From NCBI RefSeq assembly GCF_041296385.1, contig NC_091013.1, positions 30,017,001 to 30,081,000 of the forward strand: DNA of 64,000 nt, read 5' to 3'. Origin of the DNA: Aphelocoma coerulescens. Lineage: Eukaryota; Chordata; Aves; Passeriformes; Corvidae. The position numbers and the translations under genes are program-made. The notes beneath the pieces were generated by a model that was not told the origin of the DNA, searched no databases, and saw only the letters and a program-made list of their open reading frames with translations. Below, piece by piece: positions 14,301 through 26,600 of the stretch; position 1 is the stretch's first letter, and every line of letters begins with the position of its first letter.

Positions 14301-15539
14301 TATGACTTTACTTATGGTTCTGCACAAAGACAGTGACGCAGTTCCTAAATTTTTGTTTATTATGTGGGTAGAAAGTTAGGTACTACATATCCTCCTTAAT
14401 ATTACAGATTTAATTGTTTAAGAGCCAAATAACAAGCCACTAAAAAACAAATCTTTGGGAGACTAGAGTGAGCAGTAAATCACTCTGTTAAATTTAGCTT
14501 TCTTTTTCACAATTTTACCCATTATTAAAATCTCTTTTCAAGTCTGTGAATTGATTTAAAACAGAACTCTGTGGATATCTGATGCACTCTCTCCAGGGGA
14601 ATTTAGAGATTGCAGCATGTTCTGAAAGAGCAATGAACTTACTGCCCCTTTCCATGATGTCAACAAAAACTCCTGTCCTTGACAGATAGCGGCCATATCT
14701 CAGCAAGAAAAGAGATTGAGAACTGTCGTTTTGTTCTGGGATGGTTAATTTTGGTTTCTTATTCAATCTCCTTTTTGATGGGGATGAACTGTGCTTCTAA
14801 AAAAATTTTACAGACAAAAATTGAAAAAAGCGTTCTATTTGCTGTATGTATGCTTGCATACTTGAAATCCACTTCCCATTACATTTGTACATGTAATGTC
14901 AGATAAAAAGGACACTTAGACTGCAAGTAATGTTTTTTCTTGGCACATGATCACATGAGTATGCAGGAAGTGGTTTTAGCATACTTCTTTTTCTTCTTTG
15001 TTCAATCTATTATTTTTTTGCATTTGTACTATTCATTTACTTCCAATTTGAAAAATAGTAATTTTTAAAAAATAGTACTTATCAAAGGGCACCAACATAT
15101 GCAGAATTTGCCCAGAAACAATCCTACCAAAAGTGGCTGATAACCACAAGTTGTTTTTCTGACTCTGAAGTATTATGAAAAAATAACAGTCCTCTTCTTG
15201 CTGAAGCCGCCAGCATGCTGCACTAAAGCTAAAATCTTACTTGAGGTCTGGTTATCAGAAAGGAGAAAACTTTGATTCTCAAAGTCAGGAGTAGATGAGT
15301 GCACATCATAGCAATGTTATGACCATTTAATCGTTTTTCCATAAGAAAATATTAAAATGCCTTAGTTATGCTAGATTAAATGCTCATTCAATAATTGCAA
15401 TGGACAGTATGCTTTCAGAGTAGGAGAATTAAATTAAAAGAAAGACAACTACAGAAAATGTACTAGTGGTAGAATTAGACAATGTTTCATCAGTCCCTGA
15501 TGTCTCTACAGTAATGAACCTGTCAAAAGATAATAATAT

Positions 15540-15800
15540 TTTAGTGAAAGGTGTGATTGGATAAGTCACATTATTTATTAACTGTTACCCTAAAATATCA
15601 CTTTTGTCTTAATATTAAAGAATGGTTAGAGGGCAGCAGGGATGCCTGACATAAAGCATTAAAACATGGATTATGGCTATAACAGGCCATGAAGTGTACA
15701 CGCTATGCTGTAAACTTTGTAGCACAACCGGCTAATACCTGACGACTCAGAGCATTCAAGGAGCCATAAAACAGCAGACTTTGTGCAAGGTCTTTGGATT
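15540..15800. promoter_or_regulatory. Candidate conserved non-coding element
   Basis: The block combines GTGTGATTGGATAAGTCAC, TTATTTATTAACTG and GCATTAAAACATGGATTATG with a CpG-containing tail (ACACGCTATGC, ACAACCGGCTAA, CTGACGACTCAG), unusual in AT-rich flank. Chosen by eye only. Confidence 0.22.
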
Positions 15801-18800
15801 GATCTGCTAGTTCAGTAGTGTATTTTGCTAGCTTGCTGGAGCTGTCTTTGTCAAAACATCTTAACCACCTAGTGGCTACAACCTTAGATTCTAAATTTGA
15901 TTTTCAAAGCATCGCAATGAACCACTTTCTTCTTCTGTTTTTCGGTTGGTTTGGGGTTTTTTATTATGGTGGTAATGGCAGAAGCCAGGAGGGTGTTATG
16001 GAAAAAGGAATTATACACCAGCAGCAAACTCAGCAGAAAATCATCGGTCAGAGATCACAATGAGCTCTCTGGTATTCCCAGAGCACGTGCATTTTATTGC
16101 AAGCCCAGCCTAGGTCATCTAGTTGTATGGTAAAGAAGGGATCTCTATAAGTCCACTATGCAAGATAATGAAGAGGGAAAAATTACACAGTGGTGTTACA
16201 GCTGAGAGCAAAAGAGCTATTATGAGAAGGGAAGGATGTGGCTCCTATAATGAGGAGGCCACATCTAAACCACAGATACTGTGTACACAGAAAATTTCAC
16301 TCAAAACACTCCTTTCTTTGATTTTGTTAAAGCAAACAACAAGAGTGAAAAATCAGGAGTCCAGACTTCTGTAGCAATGCCTGACATTTTCACCAAAAAA
16401 AAAAATAAAAGCACAAATAATTTTGTATTTTTTTAAATCCATATTTCCTTGGCTCAGCTCAGGATCAGCAATTACAAGTAGGATTCTGCCAAATCACATT
16501 GCCCTGTAGCAGTTGCTGGTTGCTCAGGGTAATCTGTCTTTCCTGTGGCTGCTAGACCGCATCACACTGATAAAATGCAAGATGTGCCATTGTATAGAGA
16601 AGAAGCTTTTAAACAGTAAATGTACATCATTTAACTAAGCATATGAGCTTGCCCAAAACTGGGCCCCAACTTCACTCTCAGGAAAAATGTATCTTGCATT
16701 TCCAGAAACTGTTTTCAGAGAAGAAGAAAAGTTACCAACTCCATACCAAGAAAAAACTATCTTTCTGAAAAGAGGAAAAGCTATTTAAAGTGAACCCATT
16801 CATTTATAAAAACGCAATTACTCCAGTTAGGTGCAACTTGATCCAAAGTGCTAAGTGTGGGGTTAAATCCCTCATGTTCCTTGAAATACAAACCCTTCAA
16901 TAAATCAGGGGCAGCAGCAAAGTTTTGACTTTTTCCCATTACTGCCAGAAGAACTGTTAAATACATTAATTCAGGGAATAATAGTGCAAAACTGGACAAC
17001 ACCAAACTGGCAAAGTCCTGCAAGTACACCTAAGCTTTTATGTTTTGTAAGAAAGGCTACTCATGAACGAACCAAGACAAATGACACACTGGGGCAGGTA
17101 CCAGGAGTGTGCACATCACCTCAGCTTCATCAGAATCATTGCACCCTCAGCACTCCCTCTTGCCAGCCTGCACATGGGGCCTTCAGGGTTCTTAGAGACA
17201 CACAACACACGTGTGTGCATGTACACACCCACGTGAAAAGATAAAATCCTACAGAGTGTGTATTTACATACATAATCCTCATGCTATGAAACTGAGCAAA
17301 TTCCACGAGCTTTTTTGAAATGAATTAATGTTATCAAGACCAAAGCAGATGTTGAGTTGCTGAGAAAACCCAAACCCTGCAGCTAAAGCTACATCCCGTT
17401 TTTGGTTAAATACACAAACCCTGTCCTGGTTTCCTTTCTGTGAAAAACTGAAATCCTGAAACTCTTCCTGAGCTGGTTCACACTTTTGAAATTATAGCTG
17501 AATCAGTACTCCAGTACCAGTTTCCTGCCATACTCAGAATGATCATGAAGATCTTTCTCATGACAAACCAAGGCTCATTGCTGCTGGAGAAAAAATGTCA
17601 AATATTTTTTACTGTTTGACTCTTCTAAGGATGATTACTGCCAACCTAATATGTAAATGGGAGTATCAGAAATATGCAGATTATACATATTTAAGCTCTA
17701 ATACAGGATTATATGAGAGCACTTACTATTGCAGTGTTTGCCATTGACACAACTTTGAGATAACTTCCTGTAGCAACCAAAGACAGCACACATACCATGA
17801 TGCCCAGTTTCACAGGAGGGAAGGAGAATGGACACAAGCAAATCAAATTTGTGATTTAATGCAAAGCTGAATGAGCCATTGTCCAGAACAAACACCGAGC
17901 ACAAAACACAAAGACAGTCAACATACCCTGTAAAATTGGAGACCTCCCCAAAGGCACTGCAAATCACTCTTGACAGGAAATGGATATATCTGAGGTGGTT
18001 TGTGCAAGAGCTGTTAAACACCTTATTTGCACCTTTATGGTTAGCAATTAGATGTTGTAAATACCTATCTAATACCCCCACACATACCTCTACACAATTA
18101 CAAGAATGCTCTGGTCCCATGAAGTCCTGGACCACACAATACCCTTTGGAAACAGATTCTTCAGTGGAACAGAAGATAGCCCATTGTTCAGGTTTTTAGA
18201 AAAGCAGTTCAAAAAAAAATAAGGCAGAGGAAAGATCTATTTTCAGCTCGAAATAGATGGACAGTATTTGTAAAGTGGCAAAGTAAGAGTTAATCTAATT
18301 CCCTAAAGCTCCTTACAAAATGACAGTTCTTAAAAGCGTTGTACCTACACTTACAGCTAACGATGCAAGTTGCAAGGCAGTGGAGAATCAGGCCCATTTG
18401 ACTCTAATCCTACTGAGTAAAATATATATTTGTACATAAATCAGAGTGTGCACAGAAATACCTATATAACAATACATAAGGAAATGAACGGATTAAAGCA
18501 CAGAAAACTCCAGATGCTGAAAAAGATTTTTCGTCCTTATTTTTAGCAGTCAGCATCAGCAAGATTGTCTTTCAAAGGAAGGAGAGAAACTGACTTCACA
18601 AAGACACTTGCATTTCAGGTCAGCGGTACTTAGGGAGTATTTCTGTTCCCAGATGGCTTCCTGAGTATATTTATAAGATGCAGAAAAAAAGGACCTGCAA
18701 ATATTTCCGCACTGACTGCATTTTAATCTGGACAAGGGATTAAAGGGAGGTGCTTCCATTGCTTGCATAACAGTCACTAACACACTTCACATGCCCATGC

Positions 18801-19019
18801 CTGTCTGAACAATTTCCATGCCCAAAGGACATAACATACTTGGCCCTTGAAGCCCTACTACAGGAGCCACCGAAAATCAAAGAATGCACATGCACATCAG
18901 TACCAAGGATCAGATACAAGTTATTGCCACTCTCTGTTATTTACTCCTGAAATTCTGTGCACAAGCAACAACAATGTACAATGATCTGATAAACAGTACC
19001 GCTTTTTTTTTTCTTTCAA
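15801..19019. other. Intergenic, no gene recognised
   Basis: Between 17698 and 18199 open frames overlap on both strands (145 codons minus, 106 plus). The minus frame is Cys-rich but matches no family known to me and has no visible exon partners, so coding is not supported. The rest is ordinary AT-rich sequence. Confidence 0.5.
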
Positions 19020-19450
19020 GGTCAGTTCCAAGAAACCCTTGCTAGAATCAGCTAATTAATTTTTGGCCTCTTTAACTACAGGGTATTTGAAGCCACATGT
19101 TATGAATCATTTTCAGTTGAGATATTAAAATCAGATTACAACAGAAAAGCCTTGTAAATATTTGCCTTCAAATGAGGCTAAGAATAAATATATATTCAGT
19201 AATTCATCCATATTTAGCAGATATTAAAGAGACAAAGCATAGCTTTAAATTCACTTATCATTTTATACAAAGAGGGGAAATATGAAACTTGGCTTGATTA
19301 GCTTGTTTCTTCCTATGCTTTGTAATACCTTATTAAAATTTGAACTTTGAAATTGATATTATCAGTCAAATAATGTCAGCAGAAATATTTAATCTGTGGT
19401 TAGAGCTTTATTAATAGAACTTTTATTTGAAGTGTTTTATGTCCAAAGAG
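19020..19450. promoter_or_regulatory. Candidate conserved non-coding element
   Basis: A long AT-rich but complex block with many homeodomain/forkhead-type cores (GCTAATTAATTTTTGG, TGTAAATATTTGCC, TTGATTAGCTTG, CCTTATTAAAATTTG, CTTTATTAATAG). It lacks simple-repeat character and any frame over 60 codons. This texture is typical of gene-desert enhancers; conservation is unverified. Confidence 0.27.
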
Positions 19451-20259
19451 GAAAAAAAATAAGAAGAAAGCCTGAAATGGACTTGGAACGTTGATTTGAC
19501 TTCACTGATCTCATTTTGAAACTCTACATAATGTGCTGCTAAAGAAAAATCTCCAAATCTAGCTTCCCACACACACACACTTCAGACTTCCAAGACTACA
19601 GAGCCCTCACTGAGTAACCTCTTCCTTTTTGACTGGCAGGTATTCAGGTCTTCATGCAACACAGGGTTCAACTGGCCTTCCACATCAGGCAAACAAAGCC
19701 TCTTGTGCTCACTGGAAAAGACTAATAAAAGACATTTTCTCTCTTCCTCCCTCCTGATAATATTTTAACCACTAAAGTATGTCCATACAGTATAGAAGAG
19801 AAATAGGGAAATGATCTCTTCTTGTCTGGTTTTGACAAATGAGTAGTGTTAACTTACAAAATAAATTTGTAGACCTCTGATAGACCAAACCCCAGAATTA
19901 AATATAATTATTCTGACAAAAATGAGAATGACATTGCACAGCTTCCAAGGGTGACATTAGAAATAAAAATCACTTCAGAATTTTGCTTATAGAGGAACCA
20001 CATTTATGGAAATCTGAGTGACTGTCATTCATAGTGTTCCATTTTATGCTATAGAAATGACATTGGAAATAGATTTCAGTTTCCCTGTAAAGTATCTTTT
20101 CATCTCCACTGACACGTGCACCAAATACTGCAGAATGCAACCTATAAAAAATATATATGAGAAATAGAATCATGAAGTCTTGCTGTGTGTTCTTGTTTTT
20201 CCAGTAAATATTTTAGTTGTCAGTCCTGTCAGTTATGAATTTGCAAGGATGGGATTTAT

Positions 20260-20640
20260 CTTGAAAACAGAGGAAAGGGAGAGGGACAGAGAGGAGAGAA
20301 AGAGACAGAGGGGAAGAGGAAGGAGAGATGACGGCAATGGGAAAGGAGAAGAAGGGAAAAGGGAAAAGGAAAAGGGATGAGGGAAGGAAGGAAGGAAGGA
20401 AGGAAGGAAGGAAGGAAGGAAGGAAGGAAGGAAGGAAGGAAGGAAGGAAGGAAGGAAGGAAGGAAGGAAGGAAGGAAGGAAGGAAGGAAGGAAGGAAGGA
20501 AGGAAGGAAGGAAGGAAGGAAGGAAGGAAGGAAGGAAGGAAGGAAGGAAGGAAGGAAGGAAGGAAGGAAGGAAGGAAGGAAGGAAGGAAGGAAGGAAGGA
20601 TAGAAAACAAGAAAGAAAAGTGAGAGGGGAAAGAAATAAA
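20260..20640 (+). repeat. Polypurine tract enclosing the GGAA array
   Basis: About 380 bases are nearly pure purine on the plus strand: imperfect AGGG/GAGA/AAAGG sequence on the left, the GGAA array, then a short GAAA-rich tail. Long mirror-symmetric purine tracts can form triplex (H-DNA). The KEGR and LPSF repeat frames over it are low-complexity artefacts. Confidence 0.9.
20382..20600 (+). repeat. (GGAA)n microsatellite, about 55 perfect units
   Basis: An uninterrupted tetranucleotide array of 219 bases. GGAA is the core of ETS-family binding sites, and GGAA microsatellites are known in human cells as ETS-fusion enhancers; no such role is shown here. Lack of any interruption implies recent expansion and high length polymorphism. 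Confidence 0.99.
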
Positions 20641-23600
20641 GGTAAATGGAAAAAATTAAGAGACAGAAAAAGAAATTTGTCTAACTGGACAAATTCTAAT
20701 AAGACCCGCAGTATTTCAGTGAGTATGGCAAGGAATAAAATGTTGATTTCACAGGGAATATGATTTCAAAAGTGTTCAATAATCTTAAACTCATAATTTG
20801 AAAAATGCAATGCCTCTAATTATTACTTTTTTACCACCAAAGTCTTCCTTATGTAAGGACAAAATAGAAGAATTCTGCATGTAGTCAAAAAGATCTCCAC
20901 TAATGTACCAGACTTTCTTTTTGTCACACATACATAGGTCCAGATATTTGATTCTTACAAAAAGTACAGGTCATAGCTCTTAAGAACAAAGAGGGAAAAG
21001 ATAATGCTCACCACTTCATCATGGTTTTATCAAGTCAGGTACAAAGCCTAAAACCGAGAGGTGCTTGCAAAAAGCTGATCATCCTTCATTAAAACTAAAA
21101 ACAAAACAAAAAGCCTTTCAGGTCTCTACCTCCCTGTTGATTTGCGAATGCCTGCCTTTGATAATGCTCCATTATACCGGTAGAGGACATAGCATTATCC
21201 ACTATGAGCAGTTCATGAAGACAGATGCTAAAAAGAGGACTTTGAATTCTCTACTTGACATTTTATTTCATAATGAAACTTATGAAATGTGTTAGAAATC
21301 ACTCTAGAGTAGCAGGGTGAAACACATTGTTTCACTCCTGAAAACTTGACTAAAATCACACAACCACAATTGAACATTCTGTGCATAGCAAAGGGCACTA
21401 AATATATTGCTTTCCTAGGACTAGGAAAGTAACAATGAGAAGGGGGAGGAAGGGTGCTTATTACAAGAATGAAGCTTTAAAAGAAGTTATATAATCACCA
21501 AAGTTTGTAACAGAGACTCTGCTGCTGGTGCTGTTAGACAACCAGCTTGCAGAAAATCTCCATGTCTAATGCTCTTCCTGGCACTGCTCCTTTCACCCCT
21601 CAGCCCCATCCACAGGTGCTGGGTGCCATCCAAGGCAGGAGGATCACATGCCATCTGTGGCAACCCTCAGGAGACCTCAGAAGATAATTGTAGAAATTCA
21701 CTTGGATTTTTATTTCAAGTGGCATTAACCCTTAGTCCTCTTCCTAACTCTCCCACTCAGTGAAAAAATCTTCAGGTATGGACAAAAAAAACCCAGCCAA
21801 AAGCAATAACGCAGTTCCTGCCAACCAAACACTGATCAGAGGCAGAAGCTTTGGCTCCAACTGTGCCTCAATTTACAGAGACAACTTCTCATGACAAACG
21901 ACAAAAATAGAAAATTTGGGAGTGAAGGTTTCTGCTTTGTGCCCCTTCAGCCCCAGTCTGTTTTCCTTTTGGTTTGGGGATTTTTTTTTTCCTTTTTGTA
22001 GCAATATTGTTTGGTGCATGTAGATGCTACTTTGTATCTTTTATCCTGTAGAGTTTTCTTTGTCGGGACACTGTTAGCACTCACACTTTCTTAGTAGACC
22101 TTAGCCATGTGACATTTCTGGTATACTAAAGCAAGCTTTGATATTTTAGTACTTTCATAACTGAAAAACAGCTATCAGATTTGAGATTGGTCACAAACAA
22201 AAGGGCTGATGGCTGTCACATGAGATCAACTTTCTTTTAAAAGTGCCCATTACTAATGAATATAGTCTAAATATTTAGATATTATTTGGTTTAATCCAAT
22301 TCCAAATGTCAAAGAGATACTAAAAAAAAGTAGTTTATATAGTCTGGTTTATCTTAATATTATCTTAAAATTCACAATTTACATTTTGTTGTAGGAGAAT
22401 TTGAAAACAACAGTGACATTAAATGGGAGATTGTCAGAGAGAACCATAGAATTTGTGTCACTGATCTGCAGAAGAGGTTCTTCTCCAAAGAGTAACAGCA
22501 GTTTTTCAGAGACCTGCATCAAATTAGCAATAATATTAAATGGCAAGTGTTGCACGATTATATCAGCACTTCTCGTATTTTCTCTCCAGCACCCGACTAT
22601 ACTGAATTAATTCAATATTTCCGTTGGGTTGGAGGCAGAAAATAGCATGAAAAGATGCAAAATAACATGCCACCATTTTTAGTAGGGGTACTTATTTGCG
22701 ATGTTTTCTTTAGGACTGCAATCTCCTGGAGAGCCAAAAGGCACGGTTAGTTTAACAGGGTTTGTACGAGACAATGGCTCCAGTATGCATCCTTTGGGCA
22801 AGCCCACGAGACATAGCAACCAGTTGGGATGATCAAGCTGAAGTGTGCATAGACATCTCCCCTGAAAAGTAGCTATGGTCAGAAAAGCCCACTTTCTCAG
22901 GCACAAAGGGCTGGCTGAGAATCATTTACCACTGCCAAAGAAGCAGTAGTCCCATCATGGACCTGACCTGAGAGTTACCTCCCTTCTCTTTCACTGAGCC
23001 CGTGGCAGGAGCCAAAGCAGATACAAAGGGAACATGGTGGGAGCTAGAGATTTGAAAATATGTAAGGAATGGCACGGAAAAATGAATTCTGAAGGAGACG
23101 TGGGTCTGTTCAGGAAGGAGGGAGGAAGGCAACCTGGCTGAGCCTTCCGTGCTGCAGAAGAGGAGCAGAGGAGGCTGCGTGTGTGCTCTTCCAGGAGGTA
23201 TGCCAAGCATATGATTGCTGCTGATGGGGAAAGAGTCTCAGCGAACAAGCACATTCTTTGTAATGCAAAGGAGATGTTTCATTACAAACCGGTTGAGGAG
23301 TGTTACTCCGGCTCCGCGGGTGCGTGAAACGGAGAGGCAGCATCCTGATCCATATGGCATGACCCAGCTGTCGAGGCACCACGGCTGCACGGGCCAGGAA
23401 GCTGGTTTTCTGAAAGTATTGCACAGAGTAAGGGTCTAAGTTTTTATATTTAAACCCTTCAATGTAAGTGTGTGGCCACTCCCAGAAGGAATATATCATA
23501 CAGTTGCTCAGTGTGCAAGAATAGCTACGACCTCAGCATTTAAAACAATATCTGAAACACATTTTAGGCAAGAAAGTAGCAAAATCACTCACTTCAGTAC

Positions 23601-26600
23601 ATGGCTTAGATAAAAACACAGTCTGGCTGGCGTCTTTTTGGCTTATAACACCACCTACATGGCTACAGCACAAAACTTGCCCTGGCAAAACCCTGCAATG
23701 CTTGGGTTGCAAATGTTGTTGAGAAATCTTTAAGTCCCCTGAGGCGACTTTTGTTTTTAACCAGTTTAAAATCTTTCTATCTGGCATTTCTATCCAGTTC
23801 TGCCGTTTTCCCCTCTAATGAATGAAATCAGTGCGTGGGGCCCGACTTTTTTGCTGCTCTCCTACCATAAGAAAATGATGCTGGTGTGTGCTTCGTGCTG
23901 CCTTTTCCCCATCACCCAGTGGGTGAATTTTGTAGCCTGCCTTGTTAGTGGCACAGCAGGCCGCCAAAAGGAAACCGAGTTGTTTGTATGAGAGGAGATG
24001 TTGGGCTGCCAACTGTTATAAATCTTGTGCTACTTACAGCTTCGGCTTTTCTTCAAGTCTACTCCACCCCCTGCTGTGGTTTCGACTGTTGGAGCAACAT
24101 TAGGAGGCACAACTGAAAGCAGTAATATTGGCATTTGTGGGGAAAATAAGAGAAAATGTGAGGCACAAATGTTTCGTTGCAAGAACTATATGCATAAGAC
24201 CTGCAGCCGCAGACTTTTGGGCTCTGTGACAGTGGAAAGGGGATTTGCCCCCTGCGATATTTACCTGTAGCTGTATACATTGCCACCAGCTTGTTTTGTA
24301 AGTGTAACTGCTTGTAACCTTGCACGTGCTTCCCCACTGTCATATCATATTAAATGAGCTATAATTGTAGTCTATTAGAGTGCAATAACCTAAAAGTGAT
24401 AGTGCATGACAGCACCTGTCAACACGTCATGGAGGATTGTACAGAATGCTGAATTATACCCATTTTATACCACATTAATGAGGCAGCTCATTCTTATCCA
24501 GTCATAAATAAACAGGTTTCAATTTCTTTATATACCATGAGAAGCTGTTTTTTTCCTTCTGCACAGAGAGCCACAGAAGTCATGATAAGGTGATCTATTG
24601 CCTTAAAAGGAATATCAGTGTGGTCATTAATAATAGTGAGGATGTTATTTTTATCATTATTAATTGTTTTGTAAATGCATCTTGGTGTGACTGCTTCTTT
24701 CCATTTTTTTCTGGAGAAAAAAATATAGAAACACATAACAAAAAACAAGACCGGTTGTCCCTAATAAACTTTTAATATAAAATAAATTGCTTGTCTGATT
24801 GCTTCAGCAACACCCAAAGGATAGAGTGATATGGGCAGAAACCTGATCCCCTTAAGATCAATGGCTGTGCTGGGGCCTGGTTCTCCTTCATAAACTCTTT
24901 AAGTCAGAATGGGAATGGGAAGAGAAAAAAGGAAAATGACAGTAGGGAGAAGAAAGACAGAGAATGAGAGGCTTTCAGACAAATCAAAAGGAAAGCAAAT
25001 GTATCAAAGCACATGTATAGTGCCCATTATTTTCTGTAACCTAACTAGATCAAGGTGTCTTCATTTCGAAGAGCTGCTTAGGCTTCAGAGCCAAAAATAA
25101 GTGCCTGTGCTCTTCTGCTGAGCCCATATGAGGAGAGGTCAATACAGTCCCCTGTGAGCAAAGATCTCATCCCCCTGACCCAGACAGAGGCCCTGGGCAC
25201 CAAATACAGCAGATCGGTGATTCTGAGAGGTGGATGTGGGAAGGGTGGTCATGCTAGACAACTTCCTTACTTTTCTTGCTCAAAGTTACTCAGGTAAGGT
25301 AAGAAGAAGTGATCCATTCAGGAACTTGTAAGTGTATATATAAAGTATAATGTGCAAAAATAAAGCACACTTGAGAGGGAACCAATAAAGAGTCGATGGT
25401 GTTTATAAGAGAGAAAGTATTTTCAATATAATGAATATTAAGAGACTGGGAGAAACTGGCTTCCAAACAAAATGATCACTAAATACCGATCCTTTGCCAG
25501 GCATCTCCCACAGGGTCTGTGTGATAGGTGTCTTTTGGTTCCTGGGAAACAGCCTCTGCTCCTTCTTTGATCTTTGAACTGTTTCAGGAAGAAGAGCAAG
25601 CTTGAAAGCACAGCCTGCAGTAGGCATGCCAGCTTTTCGTTAGAGAGTGAAAAAGAGAGATCCAGCCCTGGGAGCTGAGACCTGGGCAGTCAGTGTGACC
25701 AGACAATGATCTTGCCCACCCTCAGCTCCACACAGGACCCCCAAACCTCCCTCTGCACCTCGGGTAACCACCAGCTTGCTTCAGGAATAATGACTTTGGA
25801 ACTACAGGGAAAACCCGTGATGCTTATCTGAATACTCTGACACCACAGGCTATTTTATTCTTTTTTTTCCCTCAGGACTGGTGATGGGTAATTTTGCCAG
25901 TAATGGATGTTATCGACTGGCTAAGTAAAACTTTCTTCATTTATTAAGCCTTATTTACATTATTTATGTACTACTTAAAAATAAAAAACTAAATTTTTTC
26001 TTCACTTCAATATTTCCTCTGTAATCTTAGCTTCATAAGAGAAGAATAGATTTAGAATTATGAGTTCATGTCCAACAAAAGTGAGTTAAAAATCCTCATT
26101 TGAAAATCAAGCCATCATTTCCCTCAGAATTTGTTTGCAACCTATGTTCCAAAAAATGCACTGTCCTGTGAAAGAAAGGTGGAAGGACAGAGGGAAGCAG
26201 TGTTGTTTAGGTACTAGGCAAGCAGATCAGGTCAAAATTGTTTCTGAATTTGGCTTGATTTGGGTGAAAATTTTGACTGAAAAGGTCCATTATTTCAAAA
26301 AAAGAGAAATTATTTTCATATTTTCACAATATTTTTCATATATTTTGAAAAAATAATTTTTGTGTTCAAAAGTTATTTCTAAACTTCTTTACATTTAAAA
26401 TGCATTTAACGATCATTTCAATTCCTCCAAATAAATGAATCATTAACTTTGACTTCAACCCCAAATCATTTTCCCTAACTTTTTTTTTAAATTTTTCCGA
26501 GAAAGCCAATAAAATTTTATGCTTCAAGTCAATCCAAAATGAATGGTTTTTTTCTTCAGTTTGACCAGTGAACTGAAAAATCAATTATTCACACAACTCC

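Larger units (their letters stand above)
7721..15539. other. Intergenic, no gene
   Basis: AT-rich, non-coding. It contains an 80-bp tandem duplication and an AAATA-type simple repeat, described separately. No exon, RNA gene or further transposon could be recognised. Confidence 0.6.

Noticed and set aside
20233..20763. Three long frames encoding KEGR-type or LPSF-type repeats
   Set aside because: They are direct translations of the GGAA microsatellite; a repeat without stops gives open frames automatically.
23110..23499. 129-codon minus-strand frame overlapped by 94- and 87-codon frames
   Set aside because: Three phases are open at once over the same interval, which argues for composition or chance rather than coding.
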